DNA from: Mycosarcoma maydis
Taxonomy: Eukaryota > Basidiomycota > Ustilaginomycetes > Ustilaginales
Reading direction: 5' to 3'
DNA length: 64,000 bases
NCBI RefSeq assembly: GCF_000328475.2
Contig: NC_026479.1
Span: 186,001-250,000 of the forward strand
This document shows, piece by piece, positions 1 to 11,047 of this stretch. The position numbers were made by a program, and so were the translations under genes. The notes beneath the pieces are model-generated. The model did not search any database. It worked only from the letters and a program-made list of their open reading frames with translations, and had not been told where the DNA came from. Each line of letters begins with the position of its first letter. Within the stretch, counting starts at the first letter, position 1.

Positions 1-1071
1 ACTGCCAACATTAAGTAGAATGACGAGTGAGTGACTAGAAAGCTTACGGCTGGATAATTGCGACAGCATACACTCGTCTCACGGAGCCAGGTCTGTTGGA
101 ATGATCGGCCCCCGTAAGGTACAAGGCGAGCTTGCAAAGGAGGCCACGGCCGGCTGGATCGACCATCCGATATAGTGGATTAAGTTATCAGGCAAGCTAG
201 AGTCGAGATGAAGCTGTCACACACGCGAGGTTGCATTGCAGAAATCGAGGAATGGTGACCGACGTGAGCGTGAAGAAATTCCGAGGAATGTCAAATTGCG
301 CGTCTGTTTGAGAAACACAATCGTGAATGCGGTTGAGTGACATGTGCCACACTTCATGCGTTGCGCGCTGTGCGTCCTGCGGACAGATTGGCTCGTTCGT
401 TAGCAAATCCTGCGGAGAGCTGGTGTATGTTGCTACAATCACATCCAAGAGTCAGTTCTGCTTTCGTCTTTAACATAGGGAGTCAAGAGCAGTTCGCTTA
501 CCGAGCATTGCTTCGAGCGGAGGTTTGACTAGGCTCACAAGATGGTCTGTGGCCCCGAAGCGGACCTATAACAGAGGCTCGTTTGAAGCTTTGCCGATGA
601 TGGACTCGAATGTGATCATCCAGGCTACAGGTATCCTGCTAGCCACACGTCTGCCAGTGCGTTTGAGAGCAACCATGCTACTGCTTCAGACGTACAGCCA
701 TGTCAGGAACCATTTGCCGAAAATGCAAGGTGCGATACATATGCTGTTGACCGTGGTCTTCTGAAACAAGCCACTTGGACTTACTGCATGCTTGAGACAC
801 TTTCCCAACGTGGGGAACTCTTCTACAAGGATGATCACTCCGAGGGCAGAGGACGCAAGAGTCGAATAAAAGAGGTAGAGGTATGGCAAAAGAGATTGCT
901 GTGAGGCTTCCCCCGCATTTGTTTACTTTTCCCGCGCCCTAGCCCCATCTGCATCCTCTTTCCCCTTGGTATTGCTTTGGCCATTGCCAACAGTATCAAC
1001 CAGACTGTCCTCTTCACCACCAATCCGAACCTTGTCTGATCACATACTAGCACATCTACAGCAAACTAACA
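1..1071. other. Upstream region of the secreted-protein gene
   Basis: I see no convincing gene here; the short ORFs lack any recognisable domain. The stretch is probably the promoter and leader of the secreted-protein gene that starts at 1072. An AT-rich AATAAAAG near 866-873 could serve as a TATA-like element about 200 bases before the start codon, but this is only a guess. One copy of the dispersed 7-bp repeat family (CAATCGTGAATG) lies near 318-330. Confidence 0.5.
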
Positions 1072-1920
1072 ATGAAGGCAGCTCTGCTCACAGGCTCGAC
1101 GACAGCGTTGGTAGCAGCGTTGGCGATCTCGTCGACATGGGCTGCACCTCTGGAAAAGCGTCTGGCCATGGTTTTGTCTCTTGAAGCATCACCAACGGTT
1201 CCTTTGATCAACCTCGACGATCTTGTTCCGTCACCTACTATTCCACCCATCGCAGGCGAGATTGTCAGCATCATCACCTCGGTCGTCGACGGTGTGACGA
1301 GCTTGATACCCACGACTATTCCGTCGCCCTCGTTGCCTGCGGCGCTGCAAGACTTGGTTCCGGACGCTACCATGTCTATCAACGTGAATGTACCTACACC
1401 TACAGTTCCTCCTGAGGCCGAGGTGCTAGCGCATCTGGCTCAGGGAGCTCTCAACGCGATCCCCACAATGCTGATGAAGAACCTGGCCCAAATCCAGAGC
1501 GACCTCAGCTCTGCGCTTGCTGTCGCTGCCACGGCCACTCCGACACCCGTGGTGTACGTGACGAAAGATGATGCAGGTCTCGATGTCACGAGGACGTCGA
1601 GCGCCACCATCGCAGCGTTTGCAACACAAGGTGTCATCAATCCCTGGTCGATTCTTGCCAACGCTCTGCCGCAACCCACTGATGTAGTGCAAGAGGTCAC
1701 CTCGGTGATCGGTGGCGTCACATCGATTCTCAAGGTGCCTGCTCTACCGAAGCCGACAGATCTGCTGCCGCTGCTCAACTCGGCACAGCTGCCTCAGATC
1801 GACATTCCGGGTCTGTTGGGTGACAAGCAACATCTCTGCATCAAGGACGACAATGGAAACCAGATCGGACTCTGCCCGAATGGTCCACTGATCAACGACA
1901 GCGAGACAATCGTTATCTGA
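1072..1920 (+). CDS. Small secreted protein, function unknown
   Basis: A 282-residue ORF beginning with ATG. Residues 1-24 form a typical signal peptide: a basic start, a hydrophobic Ala/Leu core and an A-x-A-like end. A Leu-Glu-Lys-Arg sequence follows at 27-30, the usual form of a Kex2 cleavage site, so the mature protein probably starts near residue 31. The body is rich in Pro, Thr, Leu and Val, with two similar short stretches (SIITSVVDGVTSLIP and EVTSVIGGVTSILKVP). The only two cysteines of the mature part lie close together near the C-terminus (LCIKDDNGNQIGLC) and could form a small disulphide loop. There is no transmembrane segment or GPI signal: the C-terminus is DSETIVI. I do not recognise the family. 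It could be a wall-associated protein or a candidate effector; the signal peptide is clear, the function is not. It converges on the acyltransferase gene. Confidence 0.8.
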   Translation: MKAALLTGSTTALVAALAISSTWAAPLEKRLAMVLSLEASPTVPLINLDDLVPSPTIPPIAGEIVSIITSVVDGVTSLIPTTIPSPSLPAALQDLVPDATMSINVNVPTPTVPPEAEVLAHLAQGALNAIPTMLMKNLAQIQSDLSSALAVAATATPTPVVYVTKDDAGLDVTRTSSATIAAFATQGVINPWSILANALPQPTDVVQEVTSVIGGVTSILKVPALPKPTDLLPLLNSAQLPQIDIPGLLGDKQHLCIKDDNGNQIGLCPNGPLINDSETIVI

Positions 1921-2395
1921 TCCTTTTTCATCAAGCAGGTGCACAAAACTAGATCTGTGTGGCGCAGTCGATTCCGCAACTTGCCAGAGCTCACGCAAAC
2001 TGTCAGCGCGCATCTCCGGCGACAAGTCCGTGGCACAATCTGCACAGCTCGAAATACACGATACCCTACAGCGATCAGTTATTGGAAAAGGCGCAGGAAT
2101 GCACTTTGCAAAGGATCGTGAATTGGTCAACTTGCCCAAGAAAGCACGTCTAGCTAGACGACAACTGCCAGAGCTGTTCGATTGCCCGCACAAGACTCTG
2201 TTTGGGGAAATCAAATAAGCTCTGTTATGCCAAGAACAACACACCTCATGTCTCGGATGGTGGCTACTGCAACATGACAAACATTCATTCGTGATTCACA
2301 ATTCACAATCCTTGAAAAGTACCAACATGATCCTCTTTAAACTCTTTAAGTTAATGTCACGCTCACTACATCTTTAGACACTGCGCGAAAACATG
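1921..2395. other. Convergent 3' region
   Basis: This lies between two converging genes and presumably holds both 3' UTRs. It contains copies of the dispersed 7-bp motif near 2114-2126 and 2288-2306 (ATTCGTGATTCACAATTCAC). No coding signal was found. Confidence 0.5.
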
Positions 2396-4531
2396 TCAAC
2401 GGCGGTGTGGACGCTGCTCGAAAGCAACGATGGCCTCGACAATGTACTTCATCAACGCTAGATACTCGTCCACCTTGTCTGTATCCCATACGACAGTGTC
2501 GTGGCCGAGCTCCAAATTGAGCTGTCCACGAAAGGTGAACGATGTGCCAAAGGCTTCGCCCGCTCTTGTGCGAACGCCAAACATTAAGCCATCTCGCACC
2601 TCTACGCAGGCATCTTGGGTGTCCTTGAACGTTTCCAAAGGCAATGTGAGCCTGGATGGAAGCACCGTATCCAAGAGTCCGACCATGCTGAAGTTGAGCG
2701 AAGATCCAGGACCCTGCATGTTCTTCTTTGCGAGACCAGGTCGACGCTCGTCCTGGCCTGCCACCTCGTCGAGCTCGTCATCCTTAAACACCTCAAAGAC
2801 GTCCTTGACGCCGTTCTTTCGGAAGCGCATCTCCCGCTCCAGACCTGTGAGAAAGCCATCGGCATGCATGAATCGAGGTTCGTTGAAGATGTCATTCAAC
2901 TGTTTTTGCACCTGTCGCGCTGTTTGCCACAGTTGAGCCACTTGGAAAGCGTTCAATGGGATAGCATCAGAAACAGACGTTGTCGGAAGCGAGAAGAGCT
3001 CCGCAGGTGGAAGTGCGACGCCGTTAAAGCCGAGCTTGACACCGAGCTTCGAAGGAGGCAGCAGAGGATCCTGGACGTGCGCACGCTGCAAAGTGTCGCC
3101 AGCTGCTCGAGTATCGAGGAACCTGGACACAGAATAGGGAAAGCCCATCACTGTGGCCGTAGGTGATTCGCGCTGACTTTGGCTCGAGACATATTTGGTC
3201 TCGAGAGTGTTGAGTGCACAAGCGGCCACAGCATAGAGAAGTGAACCCACCCTGATACGCTTGAGCTTGGCCAGTCGTGTCAGAGCACATGTGTGTTGGG
3301 ATGAGAGACGAACCACAGACCATTTCGTCTGCGCGCCCCACCATGGCTCCTCGACCTCTTTCTCAGCACGATTCGCTCTGAAGTCGGAGAGGATCTCTTT
3401 TTCGGCATTGGCCGCTCGAATCTGAAGAATGACGCGACGAATCGTCCAAAACCAGCGCAGCCTAGCAAGGCGAGAGCCGGATAGAGAGGAGTCCTGTGAC
3501 GGTGCCGGGGAAATGGTAGGCAGCAATTCGGGGTACGAGGCTTCTATTGACGGAGGAAGTAGCGGAACAAAGTGAGCTTCGTTCAACGCAAAATCCCCAT
3601 CCCTCCGTGCATCGGGCTGGGGAGCGGATAAGAGACCGTGCAACAGACACTGTTTTACATCTTGGCTGATCGTTGCGTAGAATGCCATAGTTGCGCCAGC
3701 CACGTCTGTGGTTGTCTCAGCCTGTGGGACAAGTTCGGGGATTTCGGCAGGAAGCTGGAGCGAAACAAGGGCCTGCAACAATTCCCCAGCGAGGCTTGAA
3801 ATGCTGAGACCATCCGAGATGCAATGCGCGGTACAGAGCACCAGATCCAAGCTGACGTGATCATCTGTAGCGGTTTCCGTTGATGATGGCGGAAGGATAA
3901 CAAGTCTTGACATTCCATAAGGAGCATGTTGATCGAGGAAGCGCCTTTTGCCGTTCCACACATATCGATCAAGCCACGCTATGACTGCATCGTTGCGAGA
4001 CGATTCGGAGCGGCTATCTTGTTGCAGCAGTAATTCTTCTCGCCATGTGGTGGGAAGCCAGACTAGTCGTTGCGAAGCTTGCTCTAGTAGATCAGAAGCT
4101 GAGTTCGGGATGTCAAAAATAAAGTGGGGCTCAAACGAGCTAGTGCCATCTTGTGCAGCTTCGCCGGTGTGCCGTCTTGATGCAGCTTCTCGAGGATCTA
4201 GAGAAGCGCCGTCTGGTGTCAAAGTGTCGACGTACGAACCGAGCAGAGGGTGCCGACGGCATAGTAGTGCCCAGACGAGGGGCAAGCGACGTACGAGCTG
4301 TTCGTAAGCCTTAGCAGGGCAGCTGAGAGGAAGTCGGTAAAAAATGTCGGTTCGGCCCTCGTGCAACGTGGCCATGGTGTTGAAGAACGACTCGACCAGA
4401 CCCATCCGGCGAACGTAGCGACGCGACGCTCTTGAGCATCGCTTCCATCCGAATGGCGAAGGCTTGGTGCGATCGACGTCGTACAAAGAACGAACAAACC
4501 TCGTTTCCGAAGGTGAAGGTACTTGGAGCAT
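2396..4531 (-). CDS. Condensation/alcohol-acetyltransferase-type acyltransferase
   Basis: A 711-residue intronless ORF. The decisive motif is H236-C-I-S-D240-G241, the HxxxDG signature of the chloramphenicol-acetyltransferase-like fold (condensation domains, BAHD and fungal alcohol acetyltransferases); the His is the catalytic base that activates the acceptor hydroxyl or amine. The region before it (about 45-100, with LPLVWALLCRRHPLLGSY) looks like the N-terminal half of the AATase family, and LNFSMVGLLDTVLP near residue 600 resembles its C-terminal half. No carrier-protein, adenylation or ketosynthase domain is attached, so it is a free-standing acyltransferase rather than a piece of a non-ribosomal synthetase. 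There is no signal peptide or clear membrane segment. Substrate cannot be read from the sequence; alcohol, sugar-lipid or amine acylation are all possible. It is divergent from the LEA-like gene at 5541. Confidence 0.72.
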   Translation of the reverse strand: MLQVPSPSETRFVRSLYDVDRTKPSPFGWKRCSRASRRYVRRMGLVESFFNTMATLHEGRTDIFYRLPLSCPAKAYEQLVRRLPLVWALLCRRHPLLGSYVDTLTPDGASLDPREAASRRHTGEAAQDGTSSFEPHFIFDIPNSASDLLEQASQRLVWLPTTWREELLLQQDSRSESSRNDAVIAWLDRYVWNGKRRFLDQHAPYGMSRLVILPPSSTETATDDHVSLDLVLCTAHCISDGLSISSLAGELLQALVSLQLPAEIPELVPQAETTTDVAGATMAFYATISQDVKQCLLHGLLSAPQPDARRDGDFALNEAHFVPLLPPSIEASYPELLPTISPAPSQDSSLSGSRLARLRWFWTIRRVILQIRAANAEKEILSDFRANRAEKEVEEPWWGAQTKWSVVRLSSQHTCALTRLAKLKRIRVGSLLYAVAACALNTLETKYVSSQSQRESPTATVMGFPYSVSRFLDTRAAGDTLQRAHVQDPLLPPSKLGVKLGFNGVALPPAELFSLPTTSVSDAIPLNAFQVAQLWQTARQVQKQLNDIFNEPRFMHADGFLTGLEREMRFRKNGVKDVFEVFKDDELDEVAGQDERRPGLAKKNMQGPGSSLNFSMVGLLDTVLPSRLTLPLETFKDTQDACVEVRDGLMFGVRTRAGEAFGTSFTFRGQLNLELGHDTVVWDTDKVDEYLALMKYIVEAIVAFEQRPHRR

Positions 4532-5540
4532 GACGGCTATGCAAGTGACTTGTATTGGGCCAACGCTGTTCGACGAGTAACATCAAACAGATAGATCGAC
4601 ACGAATTGGACAACACTCGGTCCCTTATCCTCGTCTTGTTTTTGAGGGACTGGAAGACTGCTAGTACGATCCCTTTCAAATGGCAAATATGAGGCATGCA
4701 ACAAGGCCAACGTATAATCTCCCGAAGCAATCTGTGTTTCTCACTATCGGCAGTCACGAGTGAAGAGTGCTTCTTGTGTTCTTTAGCACAAAATCCGTGA
4801 TACCAGGTAGCCGAATTTGGCTTGCTGCAATTGGCCGTACAACACAGGCATGATATTGATGCATCTCGACATTTGGCAAACAAGTTGCCGTAATCCTCAC
4901 AATCACGATTGACTTGCACAATCGTGAATGGTAGTTACATCCTTCTCGGTCAAGATCTAAGATCTAGCATAGCATGGGACAGGGTGAAGCAGAGTACAAA
5001 GACAAAATCGTGGATCGTGAATGGAAAAGGAAAACACTTGCCCGATATATGTGTTCAAAGCCCGATTGGATTTGGTATCTCTCCCCACAATTGAGGCTGA
5101 GCTGGAGCAGCTGCAGAGCCGAGATTCAATCACGAAGCGTGAATCGTGAATTGGGAGCACAAATCGACGCTCTTGGCTGCCGAATTGCCTCATCCTCTCA
5201 ACTTGGTCAACATGGCTGCTCGTGTGCCCAAACGCATACGCATCCGAGACCCCTGCATCGTCAATGTTGTCTGCTCTGCTCCACACGATTCGTGATTTGC
5301 TGGGCTAACATCGGTTCCAACTTAAGTTAGCACATACCTCTTTGATCATTACCACGTCCGGCTGACCAACATCAACCCCTTTAGCAACATTTGGCGCCAG
5401 ATCGAGTCAAGCCGTGAGCACGGTCGGCTTTTTTGCACCCTAGACTTGTTTAGCGTCAGGGATAGGACCACACTCTGGACACAGCGAGCCTTTGGATTAC
5501 TAGCGTTGATACTGGTACAGCAAGGATTGATCGCTGCAAT
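4532..5540. promoter_or_regulatory. Divergent promoter region
   Basis: About 1 kb between two diverging start codons, so it should contain both promoters. It holds a dense group of 7-bp repeat copies: near 4900-4930, 5008-5022 and 5125-5152, the last as an imperfect inverted pair (CAATCACGAAGCGTGAATCG), and one near 5286. A copy of the second motif (AACTTAAGTTAGC) lies at about 5320-5332. No gene was found. Confidence 0.5.
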
Positions 5541-8360
5541 ATGGCGGAAGAGGCGAGCAAATCACACACCGCGCTGTCTCGGACGGATGGCGCAGCTGCG
5601 AGTGAGTCCCACAGCCCCAGACCATCCAACGAAAGTCCGCAAGCTCCTGCGCTGGAAAGGCGCGTCTCATCCTCGCAGCAACCTCTACGTCACGGAAGGA
5701 AGCCCATCTATCCCGATAGCGATGCTGAAGCCGAGGGTCTCGATGCTGATGTAGACGATGAACAGCTCGAGACTGGCCTGTCTCCAGGCCAGGGCGAGCA
5801 GGAACGGAGTTCGCTCTTGGGCGGGCCTACACGAAATGGCCCGAGTGGCAATGCAATTGGCCCGCTCGATCGTGCTTGGCTGAACATTTCGAAACTGTGG
5901 GGAGGTGACAAGGCATACTCTGCAAAGCTCATGCGTCGTCGCAAACAACGAAGAATCGCTGCTGCCGCATCCGCCTCTCGCAGGAACTCGATCCACACCT
6001 CTTCGGCTGCTTCGTTTGCCGCCTGGAGGCATGAACATCCCTACATTATGCGCTCGCTTTACTCCGTCGCCGCGCTACTCGTGCTTGTGCTTATTCTCAT
6101 CATCGTAGCAGTGTCGCATCTGTACATGGTTACGCTCAAGTCACCGAGTCCAGAGGCTCAGTCGCGCATCCTTGACGAGTCGCTGCTGCTGAAAGGGCCT
6201 GATCGTCTGCAGCTGCTCAACATCTCAGATGAGGGCATTCTGGTCCGTGTCGATGCTCGTCTTGGTCTCGACCCCGATCATGCACTAGATCTTTGGCTGG
6301 GACAGCGCGGCGAGCAAGGATGGTGGAAAAACAAGGAGCGCAAATTCGTCGAATGGGCTGTGGGTAAAGTGGCCGGTGTTCAAGTCGATGTTGGCGAGGT
6401 TCGGCTCTCGGAGATCGGAGCTGCCTGGGAGTCACAGACGCTAGCAGCTGCCAGTCTGACATCTTCTCCCGAATTCGACCCGCGAGACATGCTTGGCTTC
6501 CACCTGGATCCTCTCGTGTTGCCCTTACCTCGCTTGAATCGTAAGATTGAGGGCGACAGCGATGGCAGCGACAATGTTCACCCGCCCATCCTCGGCAACC
6601 ACAGCACACGGGCAGCGCGACAAAACATGAGCCCCTTGAATCTCACGGTTCTGCTCAAGCCGGTCGTCCCTGCTCCCTACATCCTCGACTATGCGCAGCA
6701 CGCCATCCGAAAAGGTGTGGCGCAGCTCGATGTCAAGATCGCGAGCTTGCGCGTACGTGGACTCGCCAAATCCGAGATCCACGGCATCAAGCACGGCCGC
6801 AAGGCTGGCTTCTTTGACGTTCCGCGTCGCATCGACATTGGGCAGCAGCGTATTCGAAGCCCTATGCGCGAAAAGGTGCCCAAGCTGGACAACAGTACCA
6901 ACCCGGATGAGCTGCTCAAAGTAGACGGCTACGAGTTTTTCGAGATCGGCAACGATGGCGACGACAAGGACAGCACTCTATCTTCAATGGGCATGCGTGC
7001 GCTCGGACTCAGGGCCAAGGGACAAGCGATGAATCCTTTGGGCAAAGTGCTTCAGGGCAACGTGTGGTACAGCCTGCCGTTTGGTATCTACCTTCCAGTC
7101 GATGCTTCTTCCCCGGCCACGCCCAAGCGTGCCAAGCACGACAAGGACTTTGTCTTGCAAGATGTCGACGCTGAGCCAGATGCTGCGGTCTTGATGGCCG
7201 CTGTTGCCACGGAGCCATTCGCGCTGACGGGACAAAAGGTGGTCGAGGTTGGCATTATCGGCCGTGTTGTGCCGCCACCGCAAGGCGAGGACCACGCGCG
7301 GATCTTGGGAAGTCTGCCCGAGCAACAGATCTCGCTCGAGGCTGGTGCCGATGAAGTCACAGCCGAATATTCCGGGCAGGAAAGGGTAGCACACAGCTCG
7401 ACACTTAGCGATACACCTCAACAAGCTGCGCTAAGTAACTTTTTGAGTCGCTTTCTGCGTGGCGAAGCCAACACGGTGTACGTACGAGGTGGATCGCCGA
7501 TGCGCAAAAAGGTCAAGTCTGTGCAGCAATCGGAGCGGGATAGTCTTAGTCAAGCAGCTGAGCAGCTTCCGGGCGATGGATCAGAACTGCCAGACTGGAT
7601 GGACTCTGCGCTTCGTCTGGTGGATCTACCCATCTCCTTTCCGGGCGCCGAAGTGACCGAGCTCATCAAGAATGTGACGATCAACGATCTCAAGATCACA
7701 CCGCACCCATTCGAGAAGGACAAGCTTCTGTGCAGCGGCACCGTGATAGGCGAGATGAACATGCCTGGCGAGCTTAGCAAAATTGATGTCAAGATCACGC
7801 ATATGTGGCCGGATATTTTGGTGTACGACGGTCTACCACCAAGCATGCGCAAGCGAGCTCGAGTGGAGACGAATCAAGGCTGGAGCCGGTCCAACTTGGA
7901 TGATCGTGGTTTGAATAACCTCAAGAGACTGGCATTCCTGGACGGCTCTGTAGACGAAGGCGAGCAGGTGTATGACAGTCTCAAGGAGGATGATCGCAAG
8001 AAGGTAGAGCCAGAGCCAGAGCCAGAGCCGGTGCCGCCTCTGCCGGAACCCCTGCCCGAGAAAGCGTTTGGACGGGTGCGACCGTACGAGTTTGCACCCG
8101 CTGAGACGTTGATCGATCCGACCGATCCCAAGGGAGAGCGCAAATTGCTTCGAGCCGTACTCAAGGACGTTCCGTTCACAGTGCTGCCTGGACGTGGACC
8201 TATCTTCCGATCCTTCACCTGGAGGCTCGTGACTGGCCAAGGAGCCTTGGTGGGCATCGAAGGTACCAGCCGTGCCAAGATCTGGAATTCGGGTCTAGGC
8301 GCTCTGCAACTACGCAACCTTCCAGTCAAGGGAGCCTTTATGCTCGGCAAGAGGGATTAA
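5541..8360 (+). CDS. Single-pass membrane protein with LEA-2-like domains (possible Tag1 relative)
   Basis: A 939-residue intronless ORF with ATG at 5541. Residues 1-165 are polar, acidic and Ser-rich and probably cytosolic; a basic patch (MRRRKQRR, 131-138) precedes one strong transmembrane helix at about 174-196. The remaining 740 residues should be lumenal or extracellular. They have the look of LEA-2/DUF3712-type beta domains, such as ILVRVDARLGLDPDHALDLW soon after the membrane and a second module near 690-780. A Glu-Pro repeat lies near 825 and a conserved-looking C-terminal block (VLPGRGPIFRSFTWRLVTGQ) near 895. This layout fits fungal vacuolar-membrane proteins of the Tag1 type, which in yeast help end autophagy, but I give that from memory of the architecture and not from an alignment. 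It is upstream of, and on the same strand as, a giant protein with the same N-terminal membrane layout. Confidence 0.6.
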   Translation: MAEEASKSHTALSRTDGAAASESHSPRPSNESPQAPALERRVSSSQQPLRHGRKPIYPDSDAEAEGLDADVDDEQLETGLSPGQGEQERSSLLGGPTRNGPSGNAIGPLDRAWLNISKLWGGDKAYSAKLMRRRKQRRIAAAASASRRNSIHTSSAASFAAWRHEHPYIMRSLYSVAALLVLVLILIIVAVSHLYMVTLKSPSPEAQSRILDESLLLKGPDRLQLLNISDEGILVRVDARLGLDPDHALDLWLGQRGEQGWWKNKERKFVEWAVGKVAGVQVDVGEVRLSEIGAAWESQTLAAASLTSSPEFDPRDMLGFHLDPLVLPLPRLNRKIEGDSDGSDNVHPPILGNHSTRAARQNMSPLNLTVLLKPVVPAPYILDYAQHAIRKGVAQLDVKIASLRVRGLAKSEIHGIKHGRKAGFFDVPRRIDIGQQRIRSPMREKVPKLDNSTNPDELLKVDGYEFFEIGNDGDDKDSTLSSMGMRALGLRAKGQAMNPLGKVLQGNVWYSLPFGIYLPVDASSPATPKRAKHDKDFVLQDVDAEPDAAVLMAAVATEPFALTGQKVVEVGIIGRVVPPPQGEDHARILGSLPEQQISLEAGADEVTAEYSGQERVAHSSTLSDTPQQAALSNFLSRFLRGEANTVYVRGGSPMRKKVKSVQQSERDSLSQAAEQLPGDGSELPDWMDSALRLVDLPISFPGAEVTELIKNVTINDLKITPHPFEKDKLLCSGTVIGEMNMPGELSKIDVKITHMWPDILVYDGLPPSMRKRARVETNQGWSRSNLDDRGLNNLKRLAFLDGSVDEGEQVYDSLKEDDRKKVEPEPEPEPVPPLPEPLPEKAFGRVRPYEFAPAETLIDPTDPKGERKLLRAVLKDVPFTVLPGRGPIFRSFTWRLVTGQGALVGIEGTSRAKIWNSGLGALQLRNLPVKGAFMLGKRD

Positions 8361-9373
8361 GAGTAGCCATGGTTTTACGTTCCGGTCTACTACTGTATCT
8401 TTGCATTCGGTTTCATGTTTCTCTGTCAATGCTGTGCGATTCTGGATGAGCTCGGTGCAAAGTTGTAGAAGCGTGTATGATCTATGGTTACAGCGGACAT
8501 GGATGTGGAAACGAGACAGTAAACGCACAGCAAGGCGTTAGTTGGGGCATGTGCCAGCAGGAAACGGCTGATGCCGTTCACACTAACAAAAGTCGTGAGC
8601 GTGACATGCTTGGAGTGACACGACCTGTTGGTAGCAGGCGGCGATGGAGGGATGCGTTTGAAGGGCAGAGGCTGAGGAGGCTGGGGAGGCTTCGGAGTTG
8701 GCCGACTCATGACTCGTGACGGTTGAGGGCTGAATCGTGAATGGAATTCGTGTTTGGGTTTGAGTTGCTTGGGTGCGGAAGCCGAGGGGCGTGAAAACGT
8801 GGCGGAGATTGAATTGCACGGTAGAAAGCAACTCGAACTCAAAACGGCGATTCACGATTCTTGATTGCGGAGAATCAATCGTTCACGAATACTAGATGAA
8901 TAAGATAGAGCTGATCATGACGAGTGGAATTTTTATGTCACGTGAGTAAGCTAGATCTTGAAAACAAGCTCAATTATGGTTCAAGGTACAGGACATGTGG
9001 GGAGGCAACCAAGATACTGTACACTGCAGCTTGAATCGTGACTGGAGGGCGATCGTGTGGAGCGACTCGACTCGACCATGGAAGCGGAACTGCGTTTGCG
9101 GGGCAATCGTGAATCGTCAAGTTGCTCGAACCTTGACAGCTTGGGTGCAGCGGAAATCGAGAGGAATGGTTGGTTCCCATGCAAGTTTGCAGTTGCATGC
9201 AGTGACGCGTACAAGAATCAACTTAACTTAGCTCGTTGATACAAAGAAGCGCGAATCATGGGCGCAATCAAAATTTCAGCGGCGGAGTGCTTTTAAGCGA
9301 GGTCGCGGCCTGCAATAAAAAGACGTTCATGACTCTTGCTCAGTTGTCCTGCCGCGTGACTGGTTGTGGCATC

Positions 9374-9438
9374 GTTGTTGTTGTTGTTGTCGTTGTTGGT
9401 GTCGTTGTTGGTGTTGTTGTTGTTGTTGTCGTTGTTGG
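9374..9438. repeat. GTT microsatellite (imperfect)
   Basis: About 65 bases built from GTT with scattered GTC and GGT interruptions. It lies in non-coding DNA upstream of the giant gene. Confidence 0.9.
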
Positions 9439-11004
9439 TGCTGTGCTATTGAGGTAGCTCGCAATATCACACGCTGTTGGCATCGATCCAAGAGCCCATG
9501 ATTCGCGGCAACGGCTGACTGGCAGGTGCGATTCTAGCTGCTCGACACTCGATTCTTGATGCGCGACGCTCGACTCTGCAACTTCAGGCAGCGACCAGCG
9601 CGAAACTCTGTAAGTTGATGGAGATTCAGTGTCACTGGCTTTAATGGAAGAACATTCGTGATTTCAACTCCGCATCGAAGTCGGGCGGCCTGTTTTTGAC
9701 TGCTGATTTGCTAAGGTGCCAAGCTCAGGCACTGGACCAGAGAACTGCAAATGTAGCCCCTGTAACGTCGATCCTTTTGAGTTGTCGAATCGAGTAACGT
9801 GCTGAAATTATTTGGCCTGACAAAGTACTCGCCAAGAGCTCTTGCCGTGTTGACGACGGAAAAACCACGAATTCAGGCACTGAAACTGTGATGCAAAATC
9901 AGTTCCCAGCATGCTACTGCTACTGCGGCTGCAAAAGGGCGCCGCATTTGTTGCCCCGCAATTTGTGTTTTTTTTATAGAACCTAACTTATTCTGGTCAA
10001 ACAAAACACGAACCTGCATTCATGATTCTGGCCAGCTCAACTCTGGGTGAAGCTGCAAGGCGTCACTCGATTTCACTGCCCTGACAGGTTGGACCGACTA
10101 CGTTCACGCAGATACCGTAGGTTGGCAACAACCATCCTACCCTTGTACTGGTTTCTGATCCGATGATCCGAGCGGCACAAAGCTTGGTGCTCTTTTTGGC
10201 TTCGTATCTCTCACATGTAGCAGAAAAGTTACCGAAGCGTGTAGTAGGCAACAGCCGTGTGATTCGCGATTCGTGATTCGTGGTTGGAAGAGACGTGCGC
10301 GTACAGTCACGAATCATCTGACGGGTTGGTTTTGTGGCGCGCGCCGGTATGAGCAGAAAAAGCTGCCTTTGCATTCACGTTTGGTGCTTGTGCCTCACTC
10401 GTGGCTCTGCACTGCTCCTCTGGCTCGGAAAGCGAAATGCGATCAGTGAATTTTCCACCAACTTGTTCAACGTCAAAATCATGATTGAAAACAAACAATC
10501 ACGAATGGTTTGGCAGCACAGGGGTGCAAACAACCATCCAGATTTCAAATTCGACTGCACCAATCACACAGAGAGAAGGGCCAAAGCGCGGGTACACAGA
10601 TCCTTTCCTGATCTGTCTTTGGGCTCGCTTAGCGTGCAGTGCTTGGTGCACTTGAACACTGAATCCATCTGTCCGCTCGAGCCTCGCTAGCCTCACTCGT
10701 GACTGCCCTGCTTGGACGCCATGCCCCTCTCACTCCGCTCACACACTCGTGACTGTACTCTTGCCTATCAAGACTACATAGCTAGCACGCACTTGGCTCT
10801 CCATCCGCTTTGGTTGACTTCTCAGCCGCCACCGCCGTGTATGGCCGCATCTGCACCACGCTCCTGCAAATCAGATTTTATTTGAGATTTGTCCAATCCC
10901 CTACCTCCGCCTCCGCCAATCACCTTTGCCTTTAATCTTTCTTTCTTCAGCAAACGATCTGTGCTTTTCTTGGTCTTGATCGCTGTCTTGTTCGTTTAAA
11001 ACGC

Positions 11005-11005
<1 letters not shown>

Positions 11006-11044
<39 letters not shown>
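11006..11044. repeat. Perfect CAG13 microsatellite
   Basis: Thirteen uninterrupted CAG units. They lie in the probable 5' leader or promoter of the giant gene, about 1 kb before its start codon, and are not part of a credible ORF. Such a tract is likely to vary in length between isolates. Confidence 0.9.
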
Positions 11045-11047
<3 letters not shown>

